Shown here: in pieces, positions 49,845 to 58,758 of the stretch | Numbering within the stretch: the first letter of the stretch is position 1 | How the letters are laid out: every line of letters begins with the position of its first letter | Origin: Bradyrhizobium sp. ISRA430 | Lineage (GTDB): Bacteria > Pseudomonadota > Alphaproteobacteria > Rhizobiales > Xanthobacteraceae | Reading direction: 5' to 3' | DNA length: 64,000 nt | NCBI RefSeq assembly: GCF_029909975.1 | Contig: NZ_CP094516.1 | Location: forward strand, 7,232,501 to 7,296,500 | Notes under the pieces: generated by a model | Told to the model about the DNA's origin: nothing | The model's database searches: none | The model's input: the letters and a program-made list of their open reading frames with translations, nothing else | Translations under genes and position numbers: made by a program

Positions 49845-51452
49845 CTACATCCGCAACACGCCGAAGTTGGTGTGCCGATGCGGAATGCGGCCGGCCAGAT
49901 CGAGCAGCAGCGCCATCACCTGGCGGGTTTCAAGTGGATCGATCACCATGTCGCACCATGTATTGCGGGCGAAGTTGTATGCATTGGCGAAGTCTTCAAA
50001 TGCGCGCCGAGTAGGGGCCATATAGGTCTCGCGTTCGGCGCTCGTCCAGGTTGTTCCCTCGCGCTTGTGGACCTTGTCCCTGACCATCTCGAGCGTGGTG
50101 GCCGCCTGGTCGGCGCCCATAATCGCGGAACGGGCATTAGGCCACATCATCATGGCGTTCGGCCGGAACGCTCGCCCGCACATTGCGAAGTATCCAGCGC
50201 CATAGGCGTTGCCAATTATCAGCGTGTACTTCGGCACGTTGGCACTGGCCATTGCAGTGATCATCTTGGCTCCGTTCTTGGTAATGCCGCCTTCCTCGGC
50301 CTCGTGGCCGACCATGAAGCCAGTGACGTCGGCCATGAACAGCATCGGAATGGCCCGCTTACAGCAGAGGTCGATGAAGTGCGTCGCCTTCAATGCGCTC
50401 TCGGAGAACAGCACGCCATTGTTGCAGAGGACACCGATCTCGAAGCCCATGATCCGCGCGAAGCCGGTCACTAGAGTGTCGCCATAGAGCGGTTTGATCT
50501 CGTGGAATTCGCTGCCGTCGACCAGTCGGGCGAGGATGTCGCGGTTGTTGGTGGGAACGCGAGGGTCCGAGCTGATCAGGCCGTAGATTTCCGCTGGGTC
50601 GAACAATGGTTCGTGTACGGGGGCGACCGTCCACCTCTGCCGGGGAACCTCGCCCAGATTGGCCACGATCTCACGAGTGATGGCAATTGCGTGCGCGTCA
50701 TTCTCGGCAAGGTGATCGGTTACGCCGCTGATGCGACTATGCATTTCGCCGCCGCCGAGCGCTTCGCTTCCGACCTCCTCGCGCGTTGCCGCGTAGACGA
50801 GCTGCGGACCTCCCAGAAACATGGCGCCTTGGTTTCGGATGATAACCGTCTCGTCGCAGAGTGCGGGGATATAGGCGCCGCCGGCGGTGGAGGGGCCGTG
50901 CACAATCGCGATTTGCGGAATACCTTCGGCGGACATTCTGATTTGGTTATAGAAGATGGAGCCGAACTGGCCGTCATCGGGGAAAATGTTGGGCTGGTCG
51001 GGCAGGTTGGCACCTCCCGACTGGACCAGAGTTACGCACGGAAGGCGGTGCTTCCAGGCGAAGCGTTGAGCGCGGACGTGCTTCTTGCATGTGATGCCGT
51101 AATAGGTTCCTCCCTTTATAGTGGGCTCATTGACGATGATCATACATTGGCGTCTCGAGATCATTCCGACGCCGGTGATGATGCTGCCGCCGCCCGGCAC
51201 ACCCTCGTACATGCCTTCACCGGCCAGCTGGCAGAATTCGAGGAATGGTGATCCGGGGTCGATCAAGGCCGCGATGCGCTCGCGCGGCAAGAGCTGATCA
51301 CGTGCCTTGTGAAGCTTGCGCGCCCGCTCGGGTCCGCCGATCGCAGCCGCGGCCCGGCGCCGCCGAAGATCGGAGATGCGGTCAGTGTAGGCGTCGCGGT
51401 TGCGGATGTATTCCTTACTCGAAGTGGTTACTTCTGATTTCATAATTGGCAT
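49845..51452 (-). CDS. Acyl-CoA carboxylase beta subunit (carboxyltransferase, methylcrotonyl/geranyl-CoA type)
   Basis: A 535-residue carboxyltransferase that transfers CO2 from carboxybiotin to an acyl-CoA. Family signatures are PGGGSIITGVG, YYGITCKKHVRAQRFAW, VQSGGANLPDQPNIFPDDGQFGSIF, GPSTAGGAYIPALCDETVII, LGGGEMHSRISGVTDH and GAGYFAMCGRAFRPNAMMMWPNARSAIMG. The last block is typical of 3-methylcrotonyl-CoA and geranyl-CoA carboxylase beta subunits rather than propionyl-CoA carboxylase. It is the first gene of a two-gene operon (16-bp gap to the alpha subunit). Start 51452 or 51443. The remaining genes of a leucine or acyclic terpene degradation set are absent, so it may serve another pathway. 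Confidence 0.92.
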   Translation of the reverse strand: MPIMKSEVTTSSKEYIRNRDAYTDRISDLRRRRAAAAIGGPERARKLHKARDQLLPRERIAALIDPGSPFLEFCQLAGEGMYEGVPGGGSIITGVGMISRRQCMIIVNEPTIKGGTYYGITCKKHVRAQRFAWKHRLPCVTLVQSGGANLPDQPNIFPDDGQFGSIFYNQIRMSAEGIPQIAIVHGPSTAGGAYIPALCDETVIIRNQGAMFLGGPQLVYAATREEVGSEALGGGEMHSRISGVTDHLAENDAHAIAITREIVANLGEVPRQRWTVAPVHEPLFDPAEIYGLISSDPRVPTNNRDILARLVDGSEFHEIKPLYGDTLVTGFARIMGFEIGVLCNNGVLFSESALKATHFIDLCCKRAIPMLFMADVTGFMVGHEAEEGGITKNGAKMITAMASANVPKYTLIIGNAYGAGYFAMCGRAFRPNAMMMWPNARSAIMGADQAATTLEMVRDKVHKREGTTWTSAERETYMAPTRRAFEDFANAYNFARNTWCDMVIDPLETRQVMALLLDLAGRIPHRHTNFGVLRM

Positions 51453-51970
51453 TCCGGAGATCCTGGCAGCTGGACGACATTTCGCTTTCGATGCTCTTGC
51501 CGAATGTGAGAGCTTGGTTTCAGTGTGCTATGTTCCTGAGAGGTGCGCCGGCCCAAGAGCATCTCGCAGACACTCATCGGCAGACGACGTCCTCAAACTA
51601 GAACCATCATGGTGTCCCAGTTCAGTAGCTGAGTTGCGCTATTACAGATCCGATATGTCCGCGTAAGGAGGGAACCGCAATGCGGGGCCCTGATCGAGCG
51701 ACTATCGAAGATCTTTATCGCCTAAGAGCGCAGATCGACCTATAAGGCGTTCAAACACCTTAGAGAGTGCCAGATCGACGCTGTCGCTGAGTGAACTCGA
51801 TCGACCATCGTTGAGCGAACTGGTGCCTTGAAGTTCTCCGATAATTGTGGAGCCGCCTGATATGGGCGGCGGCTGCGAATTCTCTATGAAATGCGGACAT
51901 TCTGGTCGCGATCAACTACCAATTCAAGCAATTGATCTTCGATCCCAGATGAACAGCACATAGTCGATGA
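51453..51970. other. Intergenic region upstream of the carboxylase operon
   Basis: About 520 bp, no recognisable gene. The CTACTAANNNTGGTAG pattern was looked for here and not found. Confidence 0.5.
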
Positions 51971-52282
51971 TCAAGCATGACCAGCCGGCAAGGGATCGGC
52001 ATGCAATGGGAAATTACGGTTCGTCCTTGTCGCCGCCTCCGACGCGCCTCTCCACCGCGTGCCGAGCACGAATTTCCCTTCGTGATTTGTTGCATGGAAG
52101 AACGAACCCCGATCTCTGGCTGTTACCGCGACGTCTGTAGTGATATGGCCCCACCCCTGAATATGTACTTCAATGGCGACGATACAGCAGATCAGCGGCC
52201 ATATCATCACGAAGAAAACGCTGGCAATCCAGGTCAGTAGTGCGAAGCACGCTGAAGTCTTTCGGTTCAATCGTCGGAGCAT
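51971..52282 (-). CDS. Possible small membrane protein
   Basis: A 103-residue reading starting MLRRLNRKTSACFALLTWIASVF. Residues ~12-38 form one strongly hydrophobic segment (LLTWIASVFFVMIWPLICC), unlike chance translation. No good ribosome site is seen, and the tail may be out of the true frame: another frame at 52095-52070 encodes QQITKGNS, which recurs before the methyltransferase at 58759. It may be a remnant. Confidence 0.3.
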   Translation of the reverse strand: MLRRLNRKTSACFALLTWIASVFFVMIWPLICCIVAIEVHIQGWGHITTDVAVTARDRGSFFHATNHEGKFVLGTRWRGASEAATRTNRNFPLHADPLPAGHA

Positions 52283-52406
52283 ATGCACGGTGCTTTGCGG
52301 CAAGGTGGCTTTTTCTTTCTTATTCTTGCCTCTATGGCTTCGCTCGCCATAACTTAAATACGTAGTACCAGGTCGCCATCTGCTTGCTTGCCCGAATGGG
52401 GCAGAG

Positions 52407-52422
52407 CTAGCAACATTGGTAG
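52407..52422 (+). promoter_or_regulatory. Candidate operator, CTAGCAACATTGGTAG
   Basis: Near-palindrome 236 bp upstream of the LeuA-like start. It matches the shared pattern CTACTAANNNTGGTAG except at positions 4 and 5, and its right half (TTGGTAG) equals that of the site at 58045. Confidence 0.45.
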
Positions 52423-52657
52423 TATGCGCCACAACGTCCGCATCGTAGCGTCCCTCAATAGCAAAAGAAGCGGGGCTCGCCATTAGTTGCGGAAGTAGAA
52501 TTGAGGGGAGATGCGGTCGAGCGCACAATTGGCGCCTGGTGCGGCCAACGCCGATGCGGCGAGCCGGTGCAAGTTGGCGTGAAAGTGTTCTCTTGCAAGC
52601 TGAGCAGTCCTCGAGACTGTTTTCACAAAAATACAACTGACAAAGAAGGACGATACC

Positions 52658-53842
52658 ATGACTTCTATGACGTCGTCGGCTGAGAAAGAAAGAATCATTG
52701 TGCTCGACACGACATTGCGTGATGGTGAGCAGGCGCCAGGAGCCACAATGAGCCTCGATGAAAAGCTCCAGATAGCTGAGACGCTTGATGAAATGAGGGT
52801 TGACGTCATAGAGGCGGGATATCCGGCCGCATCGGAAGGAGACTTTAAAGCGGTACATGCGATTGCCAAGCAAGCAAAATGCGCAGTCGTATGTGGACTT
52901 GCGCGGGCTAGGCTAGAAGATATAGATCGTTGCGCTGAGGCTATTAGGCCTGCAAAGCGCGGCCGCATTAGTACGTTCATTTCCACTTCGCCAATCCATA
53001 TGACATGGAAGCTTCAGATGAGCGAGGAGCAGGTTTACGAGTTGGTAAGCGCTCAAGTAACAAGGGCGAGAACTCATACCGACGACGTAGAGTGGTCCTG
53101 CGAAGATGCGACGCGCAGCAAGCACGACTTTCTGTGCCGGTGCATCGAGGCGGCAATCAATGCCGGAGCGAGTACGATCAATCTGGCAGACACCGTTGGT
53201 TATTCCATGCCTCAGGAATACGCCGCTATGATTAGAATGGCTCAGGATCGCGTACCCAACTCCGATAAGGCGAAGTTTTCAGTCCATTGTCACAACGATC
53301 TTGGGATGGCAGTCTCGAACTCACTTGCCGGAATTTGCGCTGGCGCCCGACAGGTCGAGTGCACGGTCAATGGAATCGGCGAACGCGCGGGCAACGCATC
53401 TTTGGAAGAAGTCGTCATGGCCATTAAGGTTCGTAACGATATACTGCCTTACTGGACTAATATTGACGCTCAGATGCTTGCTCGCGCCTCCAAGCTAGTA
53501 AGCGAGGTGACCTCATTTCCGGTTCAGTACAACAAAGCGATTGTTGGCCGGAATGCGTTCGCGCACGAAGCCGGGATTCATCAAGATGGCATGTTGAAGA
53601 ACGCCCGGACGTACGAAATAATGACACCGGAGAGCGTTGGTGTGGAGCGCGCGTCGTTCGTTATGGGAAAACACTCGGGTCGCCGTGCATTCGCACGGAA
53701 AATGCAAGAGCTTGGCTACGGGCACTCAGAGCATGTACTTGAACGCGCGTTTGTACAGTTTAAGGCGTTGGCAGATCGGAAGAAACACATCTCGGATGAG
53801 GACATTAAAGCCTTAGTTGCTGCTGAGCTGGCGGAGCGGTGA
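52658..53842 (+). CDS. 2-Isopropylmalate synthase-like enzyme without the regulatory domain
   Basis: A 394-residue LeuA/HMGL-like synthase that would condense acetyl-CoA (or another acyl-CoA) with a 2-oxo acid. Seen are LDTTLRDGEQAPGATMS (catalytic Arg/Asp), VDVIEAGYPAASEGDF, the metal-binding FSVHCHNDLGMAVSNS, VNGIGERAGNASLEE, and the HEAGIHQDGMLKN and GKHSGRRAFARKM blocks of the linker region. LeuA enzymes are usually ~500 residues with a C-terminal leucine-binding domain; this protein ends after the linker, so feedback inhibition by leucine is not expected. The motifs fit LeuA better than NifV homocitrate synthase. The start has agaagga upstream. A LysR gene follows on the same strand. Confidence 0.87.
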   Translation: MTSMTSSAEKERIIVLDTTLRDGEQAPGATMSLDEKLQIAETLDEMRVDVIEAGYPAASEGDFKAVHAIAKQAKCAVVCGLARARLEDIDRCAEAIRPAKRGRISTFISTSPIHMTWKLQMSEEQVYELVSAQVTRARTHTDDVEWSCEDATRSKHDFLCRCIEAAINAGASTINLADTVGYSMPQEYAAMIRMAQDRVPNSDKAKFSVHCHNDLGMAVSNSLAGICAGARQVECTVNGIGERAGNASLEEVVMAIKVRNDILPYWTNIDAQMLARASKLVSEVTSFPVQYNKAIVGRNAFAHEAGIHQDGMLKNARTYEIMTPESVGVERASFVMGKHSGRRAFARKMQELGYGHSEHVLERAFVQFKALADRKKHISDEDIKALVAAELAER

Positions 53843-54078
53843 TTCCGGGAAGATGCTGCAAGATAGTGCAGGCGGCTGCGGATTTGCCTGGACGGCAGTT
53901 GCGAGGTTTCACCGCAGTCGCCTAACTCAATTGGTGCCGGCGTCCAAATCGGACGAGCGTTGGACGCTCATAGGTTCATAGTTGCTCTTGCTCTGTCAGT
54001 GCGCAGCCTCGTAAATAACAGCCGACATCCTCGATTGCTCGCATGGTGCGCTTGTCAGGCCGATCATTCGCGCGGCGT

Positions 54079-54969
54079 ATGGATATCCGTTCGCTTCAGC
54101 TGTTTGTAACCGTTTGCGAGTTGGGCTCGATTGGTAGGGCGGCAGATCGGGAATCGCTGGCGGTCTCCGCAATCAGTAAGAGGCTTACTGACCTGGAGGC
54201 GGTCATCGGCGCGCAGTTGCTCTATCGTCATACAAGAGGCGTAAACGTTACACCTGCTGGTGAGGCACTCCTCCATCACGTGCGTGCCATTCTGCTTAAC
54301 ATCCGAAAGATGCAGATCGATCTCAGCGAGTATGGTGACGGTGTTCGAGGACATGTCAGGATTCAGGCCAACCTTTCGGCGATTATTCAGTATCTTCCGG
54401 AAGATCTCGGTACCTTCCTCATTTTGCAGCCAAAAGTGAAGATCGACGTAGAGGAACATCTCAGTGTTCACATCGTTAGAGCCGTCGCCGAGGGCGCCGC
54501 GGACCTTGGCATCTGTAGCTCGAGTATAATTCCGGCGTCCCCGGGCTTGGAAACAGTCCGCTATCGAAATGATGAACTCGTCTTAGTGGTGCCGCGGAAA
54601 CACGCGCTTGCGCGGCAAAGTACGGTGTCCTTCGGCGCGACCTTGGCCTTCGACCACGTCAGCTTGCATAAGAACAGCTCGATCGCGCTTGCTATGCGCG
54701 ATGCGGCGGCCGCTGCAAACCGCCACATCCAGAGTAGCATTCAAGTAACAAGTCCACATGCAATGTGCCGAATGATTCAAAACGGCTTGGGCGTCGGGAT
54801 CATGCCCCGTCGAGCATTCAACTTTGAGCGGAGTGTGGGCGACCTTGTATGTGTAAAGCTTCGAGAGCCCTGGGCTATGCGCAGTCTGAACCTTGTATCA
54901 AGAGACTTCGCTGGGTTGCCGCTCACTAGCAGGCAACTGGTCGATCATCTTCGATCGTCAGATAAGTAG
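54079..54969 (+). CDS. LysR-family transcriptional regulator
   Basis: A 296-residue LTTR. The winged helix-turn-helix is at residues 1-60 (MDIRSLQLFVTVCELGSIGRAADRESLAVSAISKRLTDLE) and a substrate-binding domain follows (VRIQANLSAIIQYLPEDLGTFL, LGICSSSIIPASPGLETVRY, MIQNGLGVGIMPRRAF). The ATG at 54079 puts the HTH at the N-terminus as usual; the upstream ATG at 54043 is less likely. It lies 236 bp after the LeuA-like gene and reads the same way. It is the only transcription factor gene in the window and so the best local candidate for reading the shared 16-bp motif (inference). Confidence 0.9.
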   Translation: MDIRSLQLFVTVCELGSIGRAADRESLAVSAISKRLTDLEAVIGAQLLYRHTRGVNVTPAGEALLHHVRAILLNIRKMQIDLSEYGDGVRGHVRIQANLSAIIQYLPEDLGTFLILQPKVKIDVEEHLSVHIVRAVAEGAADLGICSSSIIPASPGLETVRYRNDELVLVVPRKHALARQSTVSFGATLAFDHVSLHKNSSIALAMRDAAAAANRHIQSSIQVTSPHAMCRMIQNGLGVGIMPRRAFNFERSVGDLVCVKLREPWAMRSLNLVSRDFAGLPLTSRQLVDHLRSSDK

Positions 54970-55998
54970 CACTGCTGTCCTAGCGTAAGAGAAAGTCGAT
55001 GAAAGGTCAGCCGGCCCGGCTTGTTCGAGCGCATCCACCAACGCCATCGGTGGCTTCTCGGGTTGTCGCAGCAATGCCGGTGCCCAATGAGGCGGACGAG
55101 CGCTAGCCACCGACTGGAAGCATCGACGAGATGCCCCGATGTTGGGACCACGTGCTTAGTTGGAAGGGGCTGCTCCGTTTGACAGACGGAGCGCATGCGT
55201 CGATGGCGGTCTTGCGTGAACGGATGCAGGCCGCGAAGGCTGTGGACATGGTGGACCACGCTGACGCGTTGACCACATACCCACAGCAACTGCAGCAGAC
55301 AGAGTCTCTGGCAGCGTGATAGAAAGGATCTGGAGAACCGGTTGAAGCAGTCCCGTTTCGCGGGTCCATCTCACCCGTTGATATCAGCTCGTATCGAGTC
55401 GTCCGCCAAGAACCTCGATTTTAGGCTCGGAAGGTCGACGCCCGAGACCGACGCTGGCGAGGATTTGGAACAAGTGCTGTTCGAACTCGTCAGTGCACGT
55501 ACTAGCGTCGTTCAATGCTGATCACCGCCACCAGCCGTTTGCCGAATGGACAAGGTCCTCCCGGGTGCCAAAAGATGACCACGGCTGCTCGACCGATTGA
55601 CCGGTCACCGCGACATTGTCGAGTCCGGCTACGATAGCTGTCGGTTCAAGAACCGAGATGACCATCACGCCACCGCCCGAAAGCCCGCGTGATTTTGCAC
55701 TGCATCTGGGTCGACGGCACATCGTTCGAATGGGGACACGCGAAGACGGCCTGAACTTCTCTTACAAGCTGCTGGTCCCGTCCGCCGGGCCAGCGATGTG
55801 CCGCTGGGACGGTGGTCGTGGTGACCCCGTTCAATTGGCTGGTGGCGGCCCCTCCGCACGTCGCTACACACGTTGAGGCACTCGATCCGAACACATCTTG
55901 AGGCGCTCACGACCTCGCAAAGCACCATGAGCCCGGCTGCGTCATCAACCCCACCACGCTTAAGCCGTTAACGAGGGCGATTTACGAAATCCCGCTAG
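54970..55998. other. 1-kb region of eroded sequence
   Basis: No gene recognised. It contains an 89-bp segment (55286-55374) that recurs at 58179-58267 and ends in a small hairpin. The remaining frames on both strands are short and without family features. Confidence 0.5.
55286..55374 (+). repeat. 89-bp dispersed repeat, copy 1
   Basis: Aligns without gaps to 58179-58267 (for example gcaactgcagcagacagag, then ctctggca, gtgatagaaagg, aaccggtt). It ends in the hairpin cccg-tttc-gcggg; copy 2 has cccgc-ttc-gcggg. A weaker match to its upstream side lies at 48-70 (ccacatacccccagcaaccgc against ccacatacccacagcaactgc at 55273). Confidence 0.75.
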
Positions 55999-57021
55999 GT
56001 GTTTAGTCCCGAGCTTCGATGGTGCATCCTTGTCGCACGATTCGAAGGGTGCGCTATGGGACAGAGTTTACACGGCTGCGCCACCAGGACGGAGGCAGTC
56101 CGTCGAGCAATACAAAATGGTCAAGAGAGCCTGAGAGCACTCGCCAAGCGCTACGGCATCAATCAGAAAACTGTCGCGAAGTGGAAGCAGCGCGAGACCG
56201 TCGCCGATCGTTTGACAGGACCTAAGGAAGCCAAGTCGACAGTCCTTTCCATCGAGGAGGAGGCGATCATCGTCGCTTTCCGGCGACATACGCTGCTGCC
56301 ACTCGACGATTGCCTCTATGCGCTGCAGCCAACCATCCCGCATCTGACGCGGTCATCCCTGCATCGCTGCCTCCAGCGCCACGGCATCAGCCGATTGCCG
56401 GAGGTTGAGGGCAGCCGGCCTTCGAAGAAGAAGTTCAAGGCTTATCCGATCGGCTATTTCCACATCGACATCGCCGAGCTACAGACCGCTGAAGGCAAGC
56501 TCTACCTCTACGTCCCAATCGATCGCAGCAGCAAGTTCGCCTTCGTGCAACCGTCAGGAAGACGGGAAGGACCTCAGCCTCGGCTTTCCTACAAGCTCTG
56601 ATTGCGGCTGTCCCCTACAAGATCCACACGGTTCTCACCGACAATGGGATCCAGTTCACCTTCCCGCCGCGCTATGCGGACGGCCCGACGGCAAGATACG
56701 TGACGCATATGTTCGATATGCGATGTCAGGATAACGGGATCGAACATCGGCTGATCAAGATCAAGCATCCCTGGAGCAATGGCCAGGTCGAGCGCATGAA
56801 CCGCACGATCAAGAAAGCGAGACCGTCCAACGCTACTATTACGATCGACACGATTAGCTCGAAGCTCACCTTGCCGACTTCATCACCGCCTACAACTACA
56901 CTCGGCGGCTGAAGACCCTGAAGGGCCTCACACCCTACGAATATATATATACGCAAATGCTGGACGTCCCAGCCAGAACGATTCAAACTCAACCCGCTCA
57001 GCAAATGCCGGGACTAAACAC
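55999..57021 (+). mobile_element. IS481-family element with CTAG target duplication
   Basis: Perfect 13-bp terminal inverted repeats gtgtttagtcccg (55999-56011) and cgggactaaacac (57009-57021), flanked by CTAG at 55995-55998 and 57022-57025. CTAG is a known preferred target of IS481-type elements. Length 1023 bp. Confidence 0.9.
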
Positions 57022-57024
57022 CTA
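56056..57024 (+). pseudogene. IS481-family transposase, frameshifted
   Basis: Starts MGQSLHGCATRTEAVRRAIQ, then an HTH (LRALAKRYGINQKTVAKWKQR) and the first part of the DDE domain (YFHIDIAELQTAEGKLYLYVPIDRSSKFAFVQ). The frame breaks near 56560; PYKIHTVLTDNGIQFT and NGIEHRLIKIKHPWSNGQVERMNRTIKKA lie in other frames, and the end is disturbed by a TA-repeat at 56940-56950. One terminal frame ends MPGLNT with a TAG stop formed partly by the duplicated CTAG. Confidence 0.85.
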
Positions 57025-57152
57025 GGCGGTCGTCTCGCCATCCGCGATCGCTCCGCCTCCGCAACCAGCTCGGACGGAGTAATTGCTCCCCGCGCGCCAC
57101 TGAGAAAGAATGGTACCATGACAGCCCCCCTAATTAACGGGCGGATTGACAG

Positions 57153-57941
57153 CTAAGGCCTATATCCGAGCAACGTCGTATGGTGACCTCGTTCCACAAA
57201 GGAACCAGATGGTGAATAGGACAGTAATAAGCGACGCATACGTGTCGTAAACTCGCCATGACGAGCTCCGAGAGTGCCTGGGGCGGCCAAGGAGCTTGAA
57301 TAGAGGTAGCCAAGAAGATCATCAAGGCACCAGTGATGCTCGTAATAGTGACGAAGTTCTGTGATTTCGCTAAAATCGGAGGCGCGAAGCACTTCTCGAG
57401 AGGGAGCCACTATAGGCCGAACTGCTCCAGGACCTGCCGGAAAACTTCCTCCCCAGAACTCCTTGATGTCGCTCATCATCGCAGCGTACCATTCTCCAGG
57501 TTCCGACCCATCCCGCTCGCGATTGGTGATCACAACGCACCCTTCCGGGTTAAGCAATTGGGCGAGCTTTGCCAGCACTTTGATTTGATCCATCCAGAGA
57601 AAGGAGCCCGCGACGGTTGCGATATCAAATGAGGACGCTGGTTCGTCTATGTCTTCGGATCTCGAAACTACAAAATCTATATTCTTCGCTCCTGCGGCTT
57701 CCGCCGCTCGTTTTCCCTCCTGAACCATTTCGTCACTTGGATCGACGAAAAGCACGCTCGCAACCGAGCGCGCCAAGGGAATAGCGACCTGCCCCGTGCC
57801 TGCACCTAAATCGAGGGCACGAGTTCTGTTGGAGAGGTTGCAAAGCCGGACCAATGATCGAAAGAAGTCTTCTGGATAAGTTAGCCCGTGCCGCGCGTAG
57901 TAGGGCGCTGCACCACGATACAGTTCACTCGCCACGATCAT
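57153..57941 (-). CDS. SAM-dependent methyltransferase, class I
   Basis: A 262-residue protein from the ATG at 57941, chosen because aggaggga lies just upstream; an upstream ATG at 57998 lacks this. Motif I is ALDLGAGTGQVAIPLARS, motif II the acidic end of VLFVDPSDEMVQEGKRAAE, then the region SSFDIATVAGSFLWMD and motif III LLNPEGCVVITNRE. The fold is the Methyltransf_11/25 type that methylates small molecules. It is monocistronic; a candidate operator lies 104 bp upstream. The substrate is unknown. Confidence 0.87.
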   Translation of the reverse strand: MIVASELYRGAAPYYARHGLTYPEDFFRSLVRLCNLSNRTRALDLGAGTGQVAIPLARSVASVLFVDPSDEMVQEGKRAAEAAGAKNIDFVVSRSEDIDEPASSFDIATVAGSFLWMDQIKVLAKLAQLLNPEGCVVITNRERDGSEPGEWYAAMMSDIKEFWGGSFPAGPGAVRPIVAPSREVLRASDFSEITELRHYYEHHWCLDDLLGYLYSSSLAAPGTLGARHGEFTTRMRRLLLSYSPSGSFVERGHHTTLLGYRP

Positions 57942-58044
57942 GTCTTCCCTCCTAGGTGTCCTCTTGCCGAACGCTTTGAAATGACAATCCACTAGCACGA
58001 GGCACGGCGACCGGTAGGTAACACGGGTCCTTCATGTAGAGTAT

Positions 58045-58060
58045 CTACTAACGTTGGTAG
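58045..58060 (-). promoter_or_regulatory. Candidate operator, CTACTAACGTTGGTAG
   Basis: The most symmetric of the four instances (CTACTAAC/GTTGGTAG, one mismatched pair), 104 bp upstream of the methyltransferase start at 57941. Confidence 0.5.
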
Positions 58061-58178
58061 TTAGTCGCGGCCGAAAGCTTGTCGGTAGGATTGACCAACA
58101 CCGCGCCCAAGCCCTCACATTCACTAGATGCTCGATCTTGGGCATGTGGTCAACGCGTCAATGTCCCCCATGTCCAAG

Positions 58179-58267
58179 GCAACTGCAGCAGACAGAGTCT
58201 CTGGCACCGTGATAGAAAGGGTCAGGAAAACCGGTTCAAGCGGTCCCGCTTCGCGGGTCGATTTCAC
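58179..58267 (+). repeat. 89-bp dispersed repeat, copy 2
   Basis: Partner of 55286-55374, same orientation, offset 2,893 bp. It ends in the hairpin cccgcttcgcggg at 58245-58257, which could form in RNA but lacks a following T-run, so it is not called a terminator. Confidence 0.75.
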
Positions 58268-58622
58268 TAGCCCCCCGAATCCTGATAGGTGCATTCTTCT
58301 GGTCGGCTTGTTAAACCCCGCCAGTTCTCGCATCGAGTAGCCCACTGCACTCTCACTGGCACATGTTGGTGCGGCGTGTCGTATCGTTCCCGTTCGTGGA
58401 AGCGAATGGAACGATGCCCGCGCTACTCTACTGTATGGTCAAAAGGATTTTGGAATGAACGAACGTCCCCGCCTGCTGGACGCGGCGCTTCGGCAGCTAT
58501 GTCCGCCGCGATAGGAGAACGTCGAATCGTTTCTGTCGGTTTTTTCTAAAGCACAGCGCTTACGAGCCGGAAGATCGAGTAGACCGCCATGCTTCGATGA
58601 GCGCCATAATGAGGCACTTAAC

Positions 58623-58700
58623 ATGGCAATCTCCTGCTTCAGGCAGCAAGTCACAAAGGGAAATTCGAACAAGGCCGATGCAGTCACTGCCTGCTTCTAA
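58623..58700 (+). CDS. Possible 25-residue peptide
   Basis: Open frame MAISCFRQQVTKGNSNKADAVTACF (given here only as positions plus key parts: two Cys at residues 5 and 24, QQVTKGNS at 8-15) ending 58 bp before the methyltransferase start. A gagg lies eight bases before the ATG. The segment QQVTKGNS matches QQITKGNS encoded at 52095-52070 on the other strand, with mainly synonymous differences. That is weak but real evidence for coding. The function is unknown. Confidence 0.3.
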   Translation: MAISCFRQQVTKGNSNKADAVTACF

Positions 58701-58758
58701 TCTGCAACTGCGTTAGCCAATTTTGAAAAAGGCCTCGTTTTTTGAGGAGAAGACTAAC

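Noticed and set aside
52658..53842. NifV homocitrate synthase
   Set aside because: The motifs (RDGEQAPGATMS, GYPAASEGDF, NGIGERAGNASLEE) fit the LeuA type better, and no nif gene is present. A phylogeny would settle it.
58070..58095. tts box (TtsI site) at cgaaagcttgtcgg
   Set aside because: Only the central bases resemble the consensus; the conserved outer GTCAG and TCA parts are missing and no secretion gene follows.
58245..58257. Rho-independent terminator at the cccgcttcgcggg hairpin
   Set aside because: No T-run follows, and the hairpin is part of a dispersed 89-bp repeat not placed after a gene end.
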